Of a DNA stretch of 60,504 bases, positions 8,838-16,977 are shown in pieces. Position 1 is the first letter of the stretch; each line of letters begins with the position of its first letter. A program made the position numbers and the translations under genes. This DNA is from Elusimicrobiota bacterium. GTDB taxonomy: Bacteria > Elusimicrobiota > Elusimicrobia > JACQPE01. The notes under the pieces are model-generated. The model did not search any database. It was not told where the DNA came from and worked only from the letters and a program-made list of their open reading frames with translations. Location: the NCBI GenBank assembly GCA_016180815.1, contig JACPAN010000003.1:78570-139073 (forward strand). Reading direction: 5' to 3'.

Positions 8838-9655
8838 CGGGCCCCCGTTAAATTCACGGCTTTTTTTTGCTTGGGAGGGTATTTTGCCTGCGGCATATTC
8901 ATTTCATAAATCAGGCGCAACCCGTCAAGAGTCAACCAGGGCGCTTTGATTTCAATGACCGGCGTTTCCGCGGCAATCAGATCGAGGAGGCCGCCCGTGC
9001 CCACCACTTTCATGCTCGGGCCCAACTCCTTTCGGAAACGGCTCACGATCCCCTCAATCAGGCCCACATAGCCGAAGAGCACGCCCGCTTGCATGGAATG
9101 AACGGTGTTTTTCCCGATGACGGACGGCGGCCTGGCGATTTCGATGCGCGGCAGTTTAGCCGTGCGCTTGTACAAGGATTCTGTGGCGACGCCGATTCCG
9201 GGGGCGATGGCGCCGCCTAAATAGTCGCCGTTTTCCGAGATCGCGTCAAAGGTGGTGGCTGTGCCGAAATCAACGATGCAAGCCGGTCCGCCGTAAAGTC
9301 GGAAAGCGGCCACCGCATCCACCACTCGATCCGCGCCCACGCTTTTGGGATCGTCATAGCGGATGCTCATTCCTGTTTTAACGCCGGCATCCACGACCAG
9401 CGCTTCAACGCCCAAGTAACGGCGGCAAAGTTCCATCCAAAATCCGGTTAACGGCGGCACAACCGAGGCTAAGACCGCTCCGGCGACGGCTGCGGGGTCG
9501 ATGTTTTCGTGACGGAGCAGGCCCAGAATTTTCAACCCGTATTCATCGGCTGTGCTGGCATGATTCGTGGCCAGGCGCCAGGAGCTTTTCAGTTTGTCCC
9601 GGTCAAAGAGACCCAGGGTGATATTGGTGTTGCCGATATCAATGGCCAGCAGCAT
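8834..9655 (-). CDS. coaX: type III pantothenate kinase
   Basis: 273 residues. ASKHA-fold kinase phosphorylating pantothenate with ATP: MLLAIDIGNTNITLGLF (phosphate loop), the GADRVVDAVAAF core, VDFGTATTFDAI and GGAIAPGIG. The start at 9655 is chosen over a 17-codon upstream extension because MLLAIDIGNTN is the family N-terminus and a GGGAG Shine-Dalgarno precedes it by 8 nt. It overlaps panC by 17 bases and coaBC by 4. Its presence beside panB/panC indicates CoA synthesis uses the type III enzyme in this organism. Confidence 0.95.
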   Translation of the reverse strand: MLLAIDIGNTNITLGLFDRDKLKSSWRLATNHASTADEYGLKILGLLRHENIDPAAVAGAVLASVVPPLTGFWMELCRRYLGVEALVVDAGVKTGMSIRYDDPKSVGADRVVDAVAAFRLYGGPACIVDFGTATTFDAISENGDYLGGAIAPGIGVATESLYKRTAKLPRIEIARPPSVIGKNTVHSMQAGVLFGYVGLIEGIVSRFRKELGPSMKVVGTGGLLDLIAAETPVIEIKAPWLTLDGLRLIYEMNMPQAKYPPKQKKAVNLTGAR

Positions 9656-10532
9656 AGGAAAGACTCCCGGACGATAAGCGGCCTGTTTGCCAGCGCCCCG
9701 CTTCAAGAAGAAAATTATCGATTAGTCTCGTTGAGCCGATGCGCACAGCCAGGGAGAAAAGCGCGTTCGGGCCCAGGACGTCAAGCTCCACAAGCGTTTC
9801 CGGGCGGCTGATGGAAACATAGTCGATTCTGGCCAGGGGTTCGTTGAGGATGATTTTGCGCATGGCGCTTTTAAGCGTTTCGGGCTGGCGCTCTCCCCGG
9901 TTATAAGCCAAGCGCGCCGCTTCGAGCGCTTGATGAAGAATCACGGCCGCCCGGCGCTCATTCGGATTTAAATAACCGTTTCTTGACGACATGGCCAAGC
10001 CGTCCGCTTCCCGGATAATCGGGCAGGCCACAATATGGACCGGCATATTCAAATCAAGGGCCATGCGCCGGATGACGGTCAATTGCTGGGCGTCTTTTTG
10101 CCCGAAATAAGCGTATTGAGGTTGAACCTGATTAAATAGCTTGGCGACAACCGTGGCCACGCCGCGGAAATGCCCGGGCCGGACCGTTCCCTCCAGGGGC
10201 AGGGACATTCGTTCGACATTGATATAGGTCTGAAAGCCTTCAGGGTAAATGGTTCCGACAGAAGGCGCCCAGACAAGATCGGGGTTGAGATCCTTGAGCA
10301 TATGAAGATCATGATCCAGGGTGCGCGGGTAGCGTTCAAAATCTTCATGAGGGCCGAATTGGGCCGGGTTGACGAAGACGCTGATGATCACCGAGGCGCA
10401 TTCTTCCTTGGCCCGTTGAACCAACGATAGATGCCCTTCGTGGAGGTAGCCCATCGTGGGTACAAAACCAAGGGGCTCGGTCAGAGCAAGCCTCGCTCGG
10501 CGAAGTTCGTTGAGATCAGTGACGACCCGCAT
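9639..10532 (-). CDS. panC: pantothenate synthetase
   Basis: 297 residues. Condenses pantoate with beta-alanine using ATP. The HIGH-like nucleotide motif is VPTMGYLHEGHLSLV near the N-terminus, followed by SVFVNPAQFGPHEDFERYPR, VRPGHFRGVATVVAKLFN, FGQKDAQQ and the KMSKS-like MSSRNGYL. It overlaps panB by 17 bases upstream and coaX by 17 bases downstream, giving a tightly packed operon. panD (beta-alanine supply) is not in the window. Confidence 0.96.
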   Translation of the reverse strand: MRVVTDLNELRRARLALTEPLGFVPTMGYLHEGHLSLVQRAKEECASVIISVFVNPAQFGPHEDFERYPRTLDHDLHMLKDLNPDLVWAPSVGTIYPEGFQTYINVERMSLPLEGTVRPGHFRGVATVVAKLFNQVQPQYAYFGQKDAQQLTVIRRMALDLNMPVHIVACPIIREADGLAMSSRNGYLNPNERRAAVILHQALEAARLAYNRGERQPETLKSAMRKIILNEPLARIDYVSISRPETLVELDVLGPNALFSLAVRIGSTRLIDNFLLEAGRWQTGRLSSGSLSYAAGH

Positions 10533-11403
10533 AGGAATGTTCGGCCTCCTTCAAAAAATATTCCCATTCGGCATCATTGATGGCGTAAGCGTGATCATGG
10601 ACCGGAAACATTTTCGTTTCCACATCCTTTTTATAAGCGGCGATAGCGCCGGCTATGTTTTGATGTAATTGACCGTAGCGCCGGACGAATTTCGGGGTGA
10701 ACCGGTCAAAAAATCCGAGCATATCGTGGAGCACCAGAATTTGCCCATCGCAGCCTGAGCCTGCGCCGATGCCTACGGTGGGGATGGACAAGCGCTGGGA
10801 AATAAACGATGCCACTCGATCCGGGATGGATTCCAAAACAACGGCAAAACACCCGGCTGCCTCAAGAGCCAGTGCATCGTCTAATATTTTTAAAGCGGCT
10901 TGCGCGGTTCGCCCCTGACTCTTAAAACCGCCGAATTTACGCACGGATTGAGGGGTCAGCCCCAAATGGCCCATCACCGGAATCCCTGCGGCGATAATGG
11001 CCTTGACCGCGTTGAGCATTTCCCGGCCGCCTTCGAGTTTGACCGCATCCATCCCCGCTTCCTGAAGGAACCGCCCCGCGTTTTTGACGGCTTCGGCAAC
11101 GGAGGCTTGATACGATAGAAACGGCATATCACCGATCAAGAGCGCGCGTTTGGCGCCTCTGGAGACGGCCTTGGCATGATGGATCATGTCCTCCATGGTG
11201 ACGGGCAACGTCGTTTCATAGCCTAGAACCACCATGCCGAGCGAATCCCCGACCAGAATCGAGTCGATCCCGGCCTGATCCACGGCCAACGCCGTCGGGT
11301 AATCATAGGCGGTGAGCATCGTGATGGGTTGACGTTCAAGTTTTTTACGTTGAACGTCGGCAATGGTGATTTTTTGGGCAGGCGTAAGATGATCGTTCAT
11401 CAT
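10516..11403 (-). CDS. panB: 3-methyl-2-oxobutanoate hydroxymethyltransferase
   Basis: 295 residues. Transfers a hydroxymethyl group from methylene-THF to ketoisovalerate to make ketopantoate. TIM-barrel motifs: MLTAYDYPTALAVDQAGID, ILVGDSLGMVVLGY, VKLEGG, VMGHLGLTPQSVRKFGGF, VGIGAGSGCDGQILVLHD. First gene of the CoA operon. Two adjacent in-frame ATGs (11403, 11400). Unlike many genes here it has a leader of about 33 nt downstream of a TATAAT box. Divergent from the GNA1162-like lipoprotein. Confidence 0.96.
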   Translation of the reverse strand: MMNDHLTPAQKITIADVQRKKLERQPITMLTAYDYPTALAVDQAGIDSILVGDSLGMVVLGYETTLPVTMEDMIHHAKAVSRGAKRALLIGDMPFLSYQASVAEAVKNAGRFLQEAGMDAVKLEGGREMLNAVKAIIAAGIPVMGHLGLTPQSVRKFGGFKSQGRTAQAALKILDDALALEAAGCFAVVLESIPDRVASFISQRLSIPTVGIGAGSGCDGQILVLHDMLGFFDRFTPKFVRRYGQLHQNIAGAIAAYKKDVETKMFPVHDHAYAINDAEWEYFLKEAEHSYAGRH

Positions 11404-11442
11404 AACCGTCTCGGCCCGTTTCCGGGTCCAAGCGACACTCTT

Positions 11443-11448
11443 ATTATA
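11443..11448 (-). promoter_or_regulatory. -10 box TATAAT for panB operon
   Basis: A perfect TATAAT on the minus strand about 40 nt before the panB ATG, giving a leader of about 33 nt. No riboswitch-like structure is evident in this short leader. Confidence 0.5.
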
Positions 11449-11480
11449 ACTTTATCGGCTGATTGCCTTGAGCAGTGATG

Positions 11481-11486
11481 TAAACT
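11481..11486 (+). promoter_or_regulatory. -10 box TAAACT, gap 9 nt to ATG
   Basis: TAAACT ends 9 nt before the ATG at 11496, in the divergent region with panB. Leaderless spacing. Weaker than others because it lacks G at -14. Confidence 0.35.
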
Positions 11487-11495
11487 AGTGTACGC

Positions 11496-12143
11496 ATGAG
11501 ACCAATCCTGGCTGTTTTTTTATGCGTAGTCTTGGCCGCTTGCGCGGCTTCCTCCAAAAAAACCGGTCTGATCTCAAATCATCGAATAGCCCTGTTTCCC
11601 CTGGCCAACGATTCCAACGATCTTGAGGCGCCGTCTTTGGTTCGGGTGGCTCTTTTTAAAGAGATGGGAAAGAAGGGGCATCTTCTTATTCCGATGGAAG
11701 AAATAGACGCTCAATTAAAAGAGATGGGCGTAACGGACGGCGGGCAATTGGGCGCGATCGATGTCGAACGGCTTCGGGAAAAAATACCGGCCGATCGTTT
11801 TTGTTATGGAACCCTGGTGGAGTTCACCTTTAAGAGCGCCGTGGCTTTAAGCCAGCGTAAAGTGGAAATTCGGTTGAAACTGGTGGACGCTCACAACGGA
11901 GCCGTTCTTTATGAACGCCAGGAATCCGGCGTCACCACCCGAGGAGGCACGGACGCGGCCGGGGATTTGGTTTTAAACGTGGCCGGCAAAGTGGTCAAAT
12001 CAGTCAAAGACGGGGCCAAAAAATTAATGCCTGCGCAGACCGGTAAAAAAGCCATGGATGCCACCGATGCCTTGGCTGATGTGGAATTAACCGCTGAAAC
12101 CGATGAAGCCATCCGCAAACTGCTTGAAAAATTCCCTAAGTAA
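11496..12143 (+). CDS. GNA1162/DUF799-like lipoprotein
   Basis: 215 residues. Lipoprotein signal with lipobox LAAC (Cys 16): a hydrophobic run MRPILAVFLCVVLAAC followed by AASSKK. The mature part contains RIALFPLANDSNDLEAPSLV and a YGTLVEF strand, resembling the GNA1162/DUF799 putative outer-membrane lipoproteins. In proteobacteria that family often sits beside CsgG and a DUF4810 protein; neither is here. The C-terminal 70 residues are charged and helical. Family assignment is from memory and moderate. It converges on tsaB with a 3-base gap. Confidence 0.7.
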   Translation: MRPILAVFLCVVLAACAASSKKTGLISNHRIALFPLANDSNDLEAPSLVRVALFKEMGKKGHLLIPMEEIDAQLKEMGVTDGGQLGAIDVERLREKIPADRFCYGTLVEFTFKSAVALSQRKVEIRLKLVDAHNGAVLYERQESGVTTRGGTDAAGDLVLNVAGKVVKSVKDGAKKLMPAQTGKKAMDATDALADVELTAETDEAIRKLLEKFPK

Positions 12144-12146
12144 TTT

Positions 12147-12803
12147 TTATTTCCGGCGCGTCGGCGCGTTCCAAGTATTCTTTAGATAAATCGGTTTGGG
12201 CAATTGCGGGGGCTTGATCCAGCGTCGATCCGTTTTGGCCGCGGCTAAAGCCATGGATAAAAGCCGCTCTGCGCTGGGAATTTCTTCTTTAGGGTTGAAT
12301 CCGAATTGTTTCGCCAGGGCCACGGTTTTTTCCTTGAGGTTTTCTTGAACGTAGTAGAGCGCCGTCACGGTTTTACCGGGAGCTTTTTTGGCGAATAAAT
12401 CCTCAAGTGCAGGATAAGCCTTCAGCCGGGATTCTTCGGCGGCCACATAGGCTCCGCTGAACGCCACGACGCGCAGCAGACGGCTAGGGCCGCCGCAGGA
12501 CCAGGCCATCAGATCGCCGACCGAAGGCGCGAAAACGGGGGTTTGATGAAGGCCGGCCCAGGTGTTGATGATGCTCAGGCCCAAGCGTACTCCGGTGAAG
12601 CGGCCCGGTCCGGTGGTTGCGGCTAAAAAATCAAGGTTGTTCAGCCTCAGGCCCGTCTTTTTGAGGGCCGGGGGGAAGCGCCGCCAAAAAATGTTTTCAT
12701 GGTTCCATCCCGCATCCAAGAATAATTTGGCCGCTATCCGGCCGTTTTTAAGAATGGCGAAGCTTAAATAGGTGCCCGATGTTTCAACGGCGATCGCGTT
12801 CAA
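12147..12803 (-). CDS. tsaB: tRNA t6A biosynthesis protein TsaB
   Basis: 218 residues. ASKHA-fold partner of TsaD in threonylcarbamoylation of A37 in ANN-decoding tRNAs. Visible motifs: AIAVETSGTYLSFAIL at the N-terminus, then TTGPGRFTGVRLGLSIINTW (the typical GPGSFTGLRIG region with R for S). The C-terminal half is divergent, as usual for TsaB. Catalytic metal ligands are absent, as expected. It follows the 74-residue membrane protein by 11 bases in the same direction. tsaD, tsaC and tsaE are not in the window. Confidence 0.88.
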   Translation of the reverse strand: MNAIAVETSGTYLSFAILKNGRIAAKLFLDAGWNHENIFWRRFPPALKKTGLRLNNLDFLAATTGPGRFTGVRLGLSIINTWAGLHQTPVFAPSVGDLMAWSCGGPSRLLRVVAFSGAYVAAEESRLKAYPALEDLFAKKAPGKTVTALYYVQENLKEKTVALAKQFGFNPKEEIPSAERLLSMALAAAKTDRRWIKPPQLPKPIYLKNTWNAPTRRK

Positions 12804-12814
12804 CGGTGTTTGGG

Positions 12815-13039
12815 TTATTGCTTTTGGAGCGTTTTCTGCAGGTCGATGGCGCCTTCTTCGACTTGGCCGCGAAGTTTTTCATTAATAGCTTCTTTTTGCT
12901 CCTGCACTTTTTCTTCAATCTTATCCCGACCCGTTTCAACGATGCCTTCGACTCGATGGGCGAGCCAATTGGGAGGGGGCACAACCGAGGCCAAGAGCCA
13001 GCCCACGATTAATCCCAGGAGGAAGAACAGATTCCTCAT
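12815..13039 (-). CDS. small membrane-anchored coiled-coil protein
   Basis: 74 residues: one N-terminal membrane segment (LFFLLGLIVGWLLASVV), then a highly charged helical tail (KIEEKVQEQKEAINEKLRGQ) that reads as a coiled coil. Not a recognised family; resembles YtxH/DUF-type small anchors only in general architecture. The ATG overlaps the stop of the CoA-binding gene by 4 bases, and tsaB follows after 11 bases, so it is probably expressed with them. Confidence 0.7.
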   Translation of the reverse strand: MRNLFFLLGLIVGWLLASVVPPPNWLAHRVEGIVETGRDKIEEKVQEQKEAINEKLRGQVEEGAIDLQKTLQKQ

Positions 13040-13479
13040 GAGCCAAGCCCCATGTGTTCGACTTTGGTGCAGGCGTTCATGACCACTTTTAAGCCCGCGG
13101 CCTTCGCTTTTTTAGCGGCTTCATTGTGGATGATGCCTAATTGCATCCAAACGGCTTTGGCTTTGATTTTAATGGCTTGATCCACGATGTCGGGAACAGC
13201 CGCCGTCTCGCGGAAAATATCCACCAAATCCACTTTTTCCGGGACTTCGAGAAGCGAGGGGTAGCAAGGTTCGCCCAGAATTTCTTTGTGCCCGGGATTA
13301 ACCGGAATAATTTTGTAACCCCGAGCTTTCAGGTACCTGGCCACATCATGGCTGGGCCGCTCAGGTTTCGGGGAAAGCCCGACCACGGCGATGGTTTTGG
13401 CTGTTTTTAGGATTCCGGCCATTTCTTCGGATGAGGCGTTGAAAGCAGGAACCTCGCAGAAGGGCTCTTTTTCAGACAT
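13036..13479 (-). CDS. CoA-binding domain protein (YccU-like)
   Basis: 147 residues. Single Rossmann-type CoA_binding_2 domain: TIAVVGLSPKPERPSHDVA, YLKARGYKIIPVNPG, GEPCYPSLLEVPEKVDLVDI, AVWMQLGI and MNACTKVEH. Proteins of this family resemble the CoA-binding domain of succinyl-CoA synthetase alpha; the cellular role is uncertain. A GGGAG Shine-Dalgarno 7 nt before the ATG makes this one of the clearly SD-led starts. Divergent from the CoA transferase gene, with only 36 bases between start codons. Confidence 0.88.
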   Translation of the reverse strand: MSEKEPFCEVPAFNASSEEMAGILKTAKTIAVVGLSPKPERPSHDVARYLKARGYKIIPVNPGHKEILGEPCYPSLLEVPEKVDLVDIFRETAAVPDIVDQAIKIKAKAVWMQLGIIHNEAAKKAKAAGLKVVMNACTKVEHMGLGS

Positions 13480-13500
13480 AATAATGCTCCCGTACGTTAT

Positions 13501-13506
13501 TATGGT
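13501..13506 (+). promoter_or_regulatory. possible -10 box TATGGT, gap 9 nt
   Basis: TATGGT ends 9 nt before the ATG at 13516; an overlapping TATTAT at 13498-13503 is an alternative with a gap of 12. Weak. Confidence 0.25.
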
Positions 13507-13515
13507 ATTTCTGAT

Positions 13516-14694
13516 ATGACATTTGGCGCGGTTTCGGCCAAGCCTCCTCTTTCCGGGGTCAGGGTTTTGGATTTGAGCCGGATTTTGCCCGGGCCTTTCG
13601 CGAGCATGGTTTTATCTGATTTGGGCGCGGAAGTAACCAATGTGGTGATGCCTAAAATGATCGATCCTTTATTGGCATGGTTTCCTTCGGGACCGGCACA
13701 CGCCATGCTTTCCGCGACACTCTATCGCGGTAAAAAATCCGCGGTTATTAATTTCAAGAAAGAAGAAGGGCGGCGCTTGGTTTTACGATTGGCCAAGCAA
13801 GCCGATGTTTTTATCGAGGGTTTTCGCGCGGGCACGCTGTCGAAAATCGGTCTGGGCTACCGGGACATCGTCCGGGTCAACCCCAAGATTATTTATTGCT
13901 CGCTGTCGGGGTACGGGCAAACCGGGCCCATGCGCCATTGGGCGAGCCATGACATCAATTATCTGGCCTACGCCGGTTTGCTGTCTTTGGTCGGGGAAGC
14001 CGGCCGGCCGCCCGTTCTTGCGCCGTTGCCCATCGGCGATATCGGCGGGGGAAGTTTATTCGCCGCGATCGCCGTGATTGCGGCTCTTTATGAGCGCAAG
14101 ATCAGCGGGCGCGGGCAATTCGTCGACGCCGCCATTCTTGACGGCCTTTTTTCTTGGATGTTTTTGCCCTATGCCGAGCATTTGGCTAACGGCGGGTTAA
14201 AACGCGGCTGTCTGCAATTGGCCGGGCGCGATCCTTTTTACGGCGTATATGAAACAGCCGACGGGCGGCATTTGGCCGTGGGCGCGGTGGAGATGGTTTA
14301 TCGGGAACGGCTGTTGACCTTGGTCGGCCGGGAGGATTTGAAACAATACCTAGGCGATATCGGGCGCTGGGAGTTTTTAAGAAAAGAGTTGTCGACGATC
14401 TTAAAGACCAAGACCCTTGAGCAATGGCGTGCGATCCTGGAAGGCCCGGAAACCTGCGTGTCGCCTGTTTTGACGCTCGATGAAGCTTTGACCAACGACC
14501 ATCTTCAGGCGCGGGGAAGAGTCCGCAAAGGAGCGCTCCCAATGATCGGGCATCCTTTCGCTTTTTCCCGGTCCAAAATAAAGACGCGGCTTAAGCCGTT
14601 TCGCGTGGGCCGCGATACGCTTGGCGTTTTGCGCGGCCTGGGGTTAAAAACGGAAAGAATTAACGATCTGCGCCGAAAGCGGATCGTCCAGTAG
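13516..14694 (+). CDS. CaiB/BaiF CoA transferase, methylacyl-CoA racemase-like
   Basis: 392 residues, a full-length class III CoA-transferase-fold protein: GVRVLDLSRILPGPFASMVL at the N-terminus, DVFIEGFRAGTLSKIGLGY, IIYCSLSGYGQTGP. The racemase-type active-site residues are present: ASHDINYLAYAG (His) and PIGDIGGGSLFAAIA (Asp), which in alpha-methylacyl-CoA racemases carry out 1,1-proton transfer. That favours an epimerase over a CoA transferase, but substrate is unknown. No beta-oxidation genes adjoin it. It converges on the SPFH gene with a 9-base gap. Confidence 0.88.
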   Translation: MTFGAVSAKPPLSGVRVLDLSRILPGPFASMVLSDLGAEVTNVVMPKMIDPLLAWFPSGPAHAMLSATLYRGKKSAVINFKKEEGRRLVLRLAKQADVFIEGFRAGTLSKIGLGYRDIVRVNPKIIYCSLSGYGQTGPMRHWASHDINYLAYAGLLSLVGEAGRPPVLAPLPIGDIGGGSLFAAIAVIAALYERKISGRGQFVDAAILDGLFSWMFLPYAEHLANGGLKRGCLQLAGRDPFYGVYETADGRHLAVGAVEMVYRERLLTLVGREDLKQYLGDIGRWEFLRKELSTILKTKTLEQWRAILEGPETCVSPVLTLDEALTNDHLQARGRVRKGALPMIGHPFAFSRSKIKTRLKPFRVGRDTLGVLRGLGLKTERINDLRRKRIVQ

Positions 14695-14703
14695 CCGCTG
14701 CGC

Positions 14704-15630
14704 TTAGTGGCCGCCGGGCCGCATGCTGGTTAAATCAAGTAACGGGGTGGCCCCTTTGTCGCTCATCATGACCTGGGGCATTTGTCCGTTCCATTTTTCA
14801 ATCGCCAGTTTCTGAACCTCGACTTGGCGCAATTGAATGAGCTGGGACGTGATCGCGTCGCGCTGCATTTTCAGCGATTCGGCTTCGGCGCGGGCCGTGG
14901 CGATTTTTTGCTCGGCCTCAACCTTAATTCTGTCCAGGTCGCGTTTTGCTTTCAGAGCCTGCTGTTCCGCGACCTGCTTTTGCTCAATGGACTCCGCAAA
15001 GGAGCGCGAGAATTCAAAGTCCGTAATATAGATTTCTTCGGTTTTGATATGGGCGAATCGAACCTGGTGATCGACCACGTCGCGAATCATGCGTTTGACG
15101 TCGTCGCGCCGGGTGACGAGTTCTTCGGCGGTGAAGCGGGCCGTGGCTTGTTTAATGGCCTCTTGAACAGCGGGGCTGATCACCTTGTCCGCATAACCAA
15201 GCCCGAAATCCCTGTAAATGATAGGCGTTTGACCGGGATCGGGACGGTAGTTTAAGGTGACTTTTGAGTGAACGGTTTGGAGGTCTTTGGATTGGGCCGT
15301 GGCATCGTACGTGTCTTTTTGAACGCGCACGTCCATGAGCGTCACTTGCTGCACGAAGGGCATCACAAAGTTCAACCCTTCGCCCAGCGGCTTGGGGCGT
15401 ACGCCTTTCTGCAGCACATCATAAACAACGGCCCGGTGGCCGGCCGGAACGATGACAACCGCGTCATCGGCCAACGTCGCGATGATGGCCAAGGCGAACA
15501 AACCTCCGGCATAGCGCACCAACAGCACGGAAAGCTGATCCCAGAGAACCCCGTGTTTGAAGTCGAGCCAGCTGTTTCTGTTTAAAATGAGCAGAACGGC
15601 GGCGATAATTGCGGCTAGCGTGAAATACAT
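14704..15630 (-). CDS. SPFH/prohibitin-domain membrane protein
   Basis: 308 residues. Two hydrophobic stretches at the N-terminus (FTLAAIIAAVLLIL and LFALAIIATL), then an SPFH/Band 7 domain (VIVPAGHRAVVYD, EGLNFVMPFVQQVTLMDVRV, YDATAQSKD, TEEIYITDFEFSRSFAESIE) and a long coiled coil of charged and Ala residues (about 215-275). Prohibitin-like proteins form large ring assemblies on membranes. The start at 15630 is chosen because a GGAGG sequence lies 7 nt before it and residues upstream are not SPFH-like. It overlaps the 78-residue gene upstream by one base (TGATG). Confidence 0.88.
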   Translation of the reverse strand: MYFTLAAIIAAVLLILNRNSWLDFKHGVLWDQLSVLLVRYAGGLFALAIIATLADDAVVIVPAGHRAVVYDVLQKGVRPKPLGEGLNFVMPFVQQVTLMDVRVQKDTYDATAQSKDLQTVHSKVTLNYRPDPGQTPIIYRDFGLGYADKVISPAVQEAIKQATARFTAEELVTRRDDVKRMIRDVVDHQVRFAHIKTEEIYITDFEFSRSFAESIEQKQVAEQQALKAKRDLDRIKVEAEQKIATARAEAESLKMQRDAITSQLIQLRQVEVQKLAIEKWNGQMPQVMMSDKGATPLLDLTSMRPGGH

Positions 15631-15866
15631 CAAGACCTCCTCTTCCAAATGGCGACGGTGACGGCCACGGCGATTGCGCCTAAAACCAGGCCCAGCTCCG
15701 GATTTCTGAAGCGCAGCATCAAAATAGCGGCCGCGCACCAAAGAAGAGCCGTAACAATCGCTTTCTCCAGAGATTGGAATCCCTGCGGCGCCGGCCGGCC
15801 CAGGCCGTCTTCTTCATGGCCGTTTAAGCCCAGCAAGCGCTTCAACCAGCTATCGTTTTCGTCCAT
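15630..15866 (-). CDS. small two-helix membrane protein
   Basis: 78 residues. A polar N-terminus, then two predicted membrane segments (AIVTALLWCAAAILML and LGLVLGAIAVAVTVAIW). Not recognised. It is coupled by a TGATG overlap to the SPFH gene and may be a partner of that complex. A -10 box TACAAT ends 9 nt before its ATG. Confidence 0.65.
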   Translation of the reverse strand: MDENDSWLKRLLGLNGHEEDGLGRPAPQGFQSLEKAIVTALLWCAAAILMLRFRNPELGLVLGAIAVAVTVAIWKRRS

Positions 15867-15875
15867 CGCAAATTC

Positions 15876-15881
15876 ATTGTA
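15876..15881 (-). promoter_or_regulatory. -10 box TACAAT, gap 9 nt to ATG
   Basis: TACAAT on the minus strand 9 nt before the ATG at 15866; leaderless-type spacing for the small membrane protein/SPFH operon. Confidence 0.4.
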
Positions 15882-15938
15882 ATAAACATGCTTTGATCAT
15901 CCAAGGAGTTACGGAACAGGTAGGCGGAACAAAAACGA

Positions 15939-15944
15939 TAAGAT
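15939..15944 (+). promoter_or_regulatory. -10 box TAAGAT, gap 7 nt to ATG 15952
   Basis: TAAGAT with G at -14 overlaps an upstream in-frame ATG (15943) and ends 7 nt before the ATG at 15952, which argues that 15952 is the real, leaderless start. Confidence 0.4.
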
Positions 15945-15951
15945 GAAAGCA

Positions 15952-16977
15952 ATGAACCCGGATTCCTCGGCGGTCGTTGTTAACGGGCTCTCTAAGACGT
16001 TTAAGATTCCCAAACGCAATCCGGGATTTATGGGCGCGCTGGCCGCGCTCATTCGCCGTCACTATACGATGGTGGAAGCGGTTCGGGATTTAAGTTTTAC
16101 GATCCCCGGCGGGGGATTGGTCGGGTTTTTGGGCCCCAACGGCGCGGGCAAAACCACGACGCTGAAAATGATTTCCGGTTTGCTTCACCCCGACGCCGGT
16201 TTGGTGCGCACGCTGGGCTTTGTTCCCCGTGAGCGCCCCTACGAATTTTTGCGGCAAATCACGTTGGTGATCGGCAATCGTTCTCAATTGTGGTGGGAGC
16301 TACCGATTGAAGAATCCTTATTGTTAAACAAAGAGATTTACGAACTTTCGGACGATTTTTACAAGGAAAGCCTGGGGGAATTGGTTGAGTTGCTGGAGCT
16401 TTCCGAACTGTTGAACGTGCCCGCTAAAAAGCTTTCGTTGGGCCAGCGCATGAAGGCGGAACTGGCCGCGGCGCTTTTGCACCGGCCGAAATTGCTGCTG
16501 CTTGATGAGCCGACGTTGGGCTTGGATGTCGTGATGCAGAATAAAATCAGGGGATTTCTCCAAGAGTACAATCAACGCCGAGGGGCGACCATTTTGCTCA
16601 CCAGCCACAACATGGAAGACATCGCCCAGCTTTGCCGCCGCGTTTTGATCATCGATCAGGGGCGGCTGTTGTACGATGGTCCGCTGAAGAAACTTGTTGA
16701 TCAGTACGCCCCAACCAAAAAAATACGCGTTGATTTTGCGCAAGCGCCCGCTCCGGGGTCCCTTCAGGATTCCGGGTTGACGGCCATCAACGGCTCCGGG
16801 CTTGCCGCTGAAGTTAACGTCGCCCGGGAACGGGTTTCGGCTTCGGCGGCGGAGCTCTTGGAACGTTCGGGTAAAACCCTGCCCGCGATTTCAGACATTA
16901 CGATCGAAGAGCCGGCGGTGGAAGATGTGATCCGGACGATTTTCGCGGGAGCTAAGCCCGCTGCCAAAGAGGGTTGA
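15952..16977 (+). CDS. ABC transporter ATP-binding protein, ABC-2 export type
   Basis: 341 residues. Complete nucleotide-binding domain: Walker A FLGPNGAGKTTTLKMISG, signature LSLGQRMKAELAAALLHRP, Walker B LLLLDEPTLGLD and the H-loop LLTSHNMED. The insert MGALAALIRRHYTMVEAVRD before Walker A and the 100-residue C-terminal tail match the ABC-2/YadG-like export subgroup. No permease gene is adjacent: the next gene converges on it. The partner must be encoded elsewhere. The 3' end overlaps the SseB-like gene by 26 bases. Start at 15952 preferred over 15943 on promoter position. Confidence 0.9.
   Translation: MNPDSSAVVVNGLSKTFKIPKRNPGFMGALAALIRRHYTMVEAVRDLSFTIPGGGLVGFLGPNGAGKTTTLKMISGLLHPDAGLVRTLGFVPRERPYEFLRQITLVIGNRSQLWWELPIEESLLLNKEIYELSDDFYKESLGELVELLELSELLNVPAKKLSLGQRMKAELAAALLHRPKLLLLDEPTLGLDVVMQNKIRGFLQEYNQRRGATILLTSHNMEDIAQLCRRVLIIDQGRLLYDGPLKKLVDQYAPTKKIRVDFAQAPAPGSLQDSGLTAINGSGLAAEVNVARERVSASAAELLERSGKTLPAISDITIEEPAVEDVIRTIFAGAKPAAKEG

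Noticed and set aside
15631-15741. 37-residue N-terminal extension of the SPFH protein
   Set aside because: Arg-rich read-through of the upstream gene; the ATG at 15630 has a GGAGG Shine-Dalgarno and the TGATG coupling.
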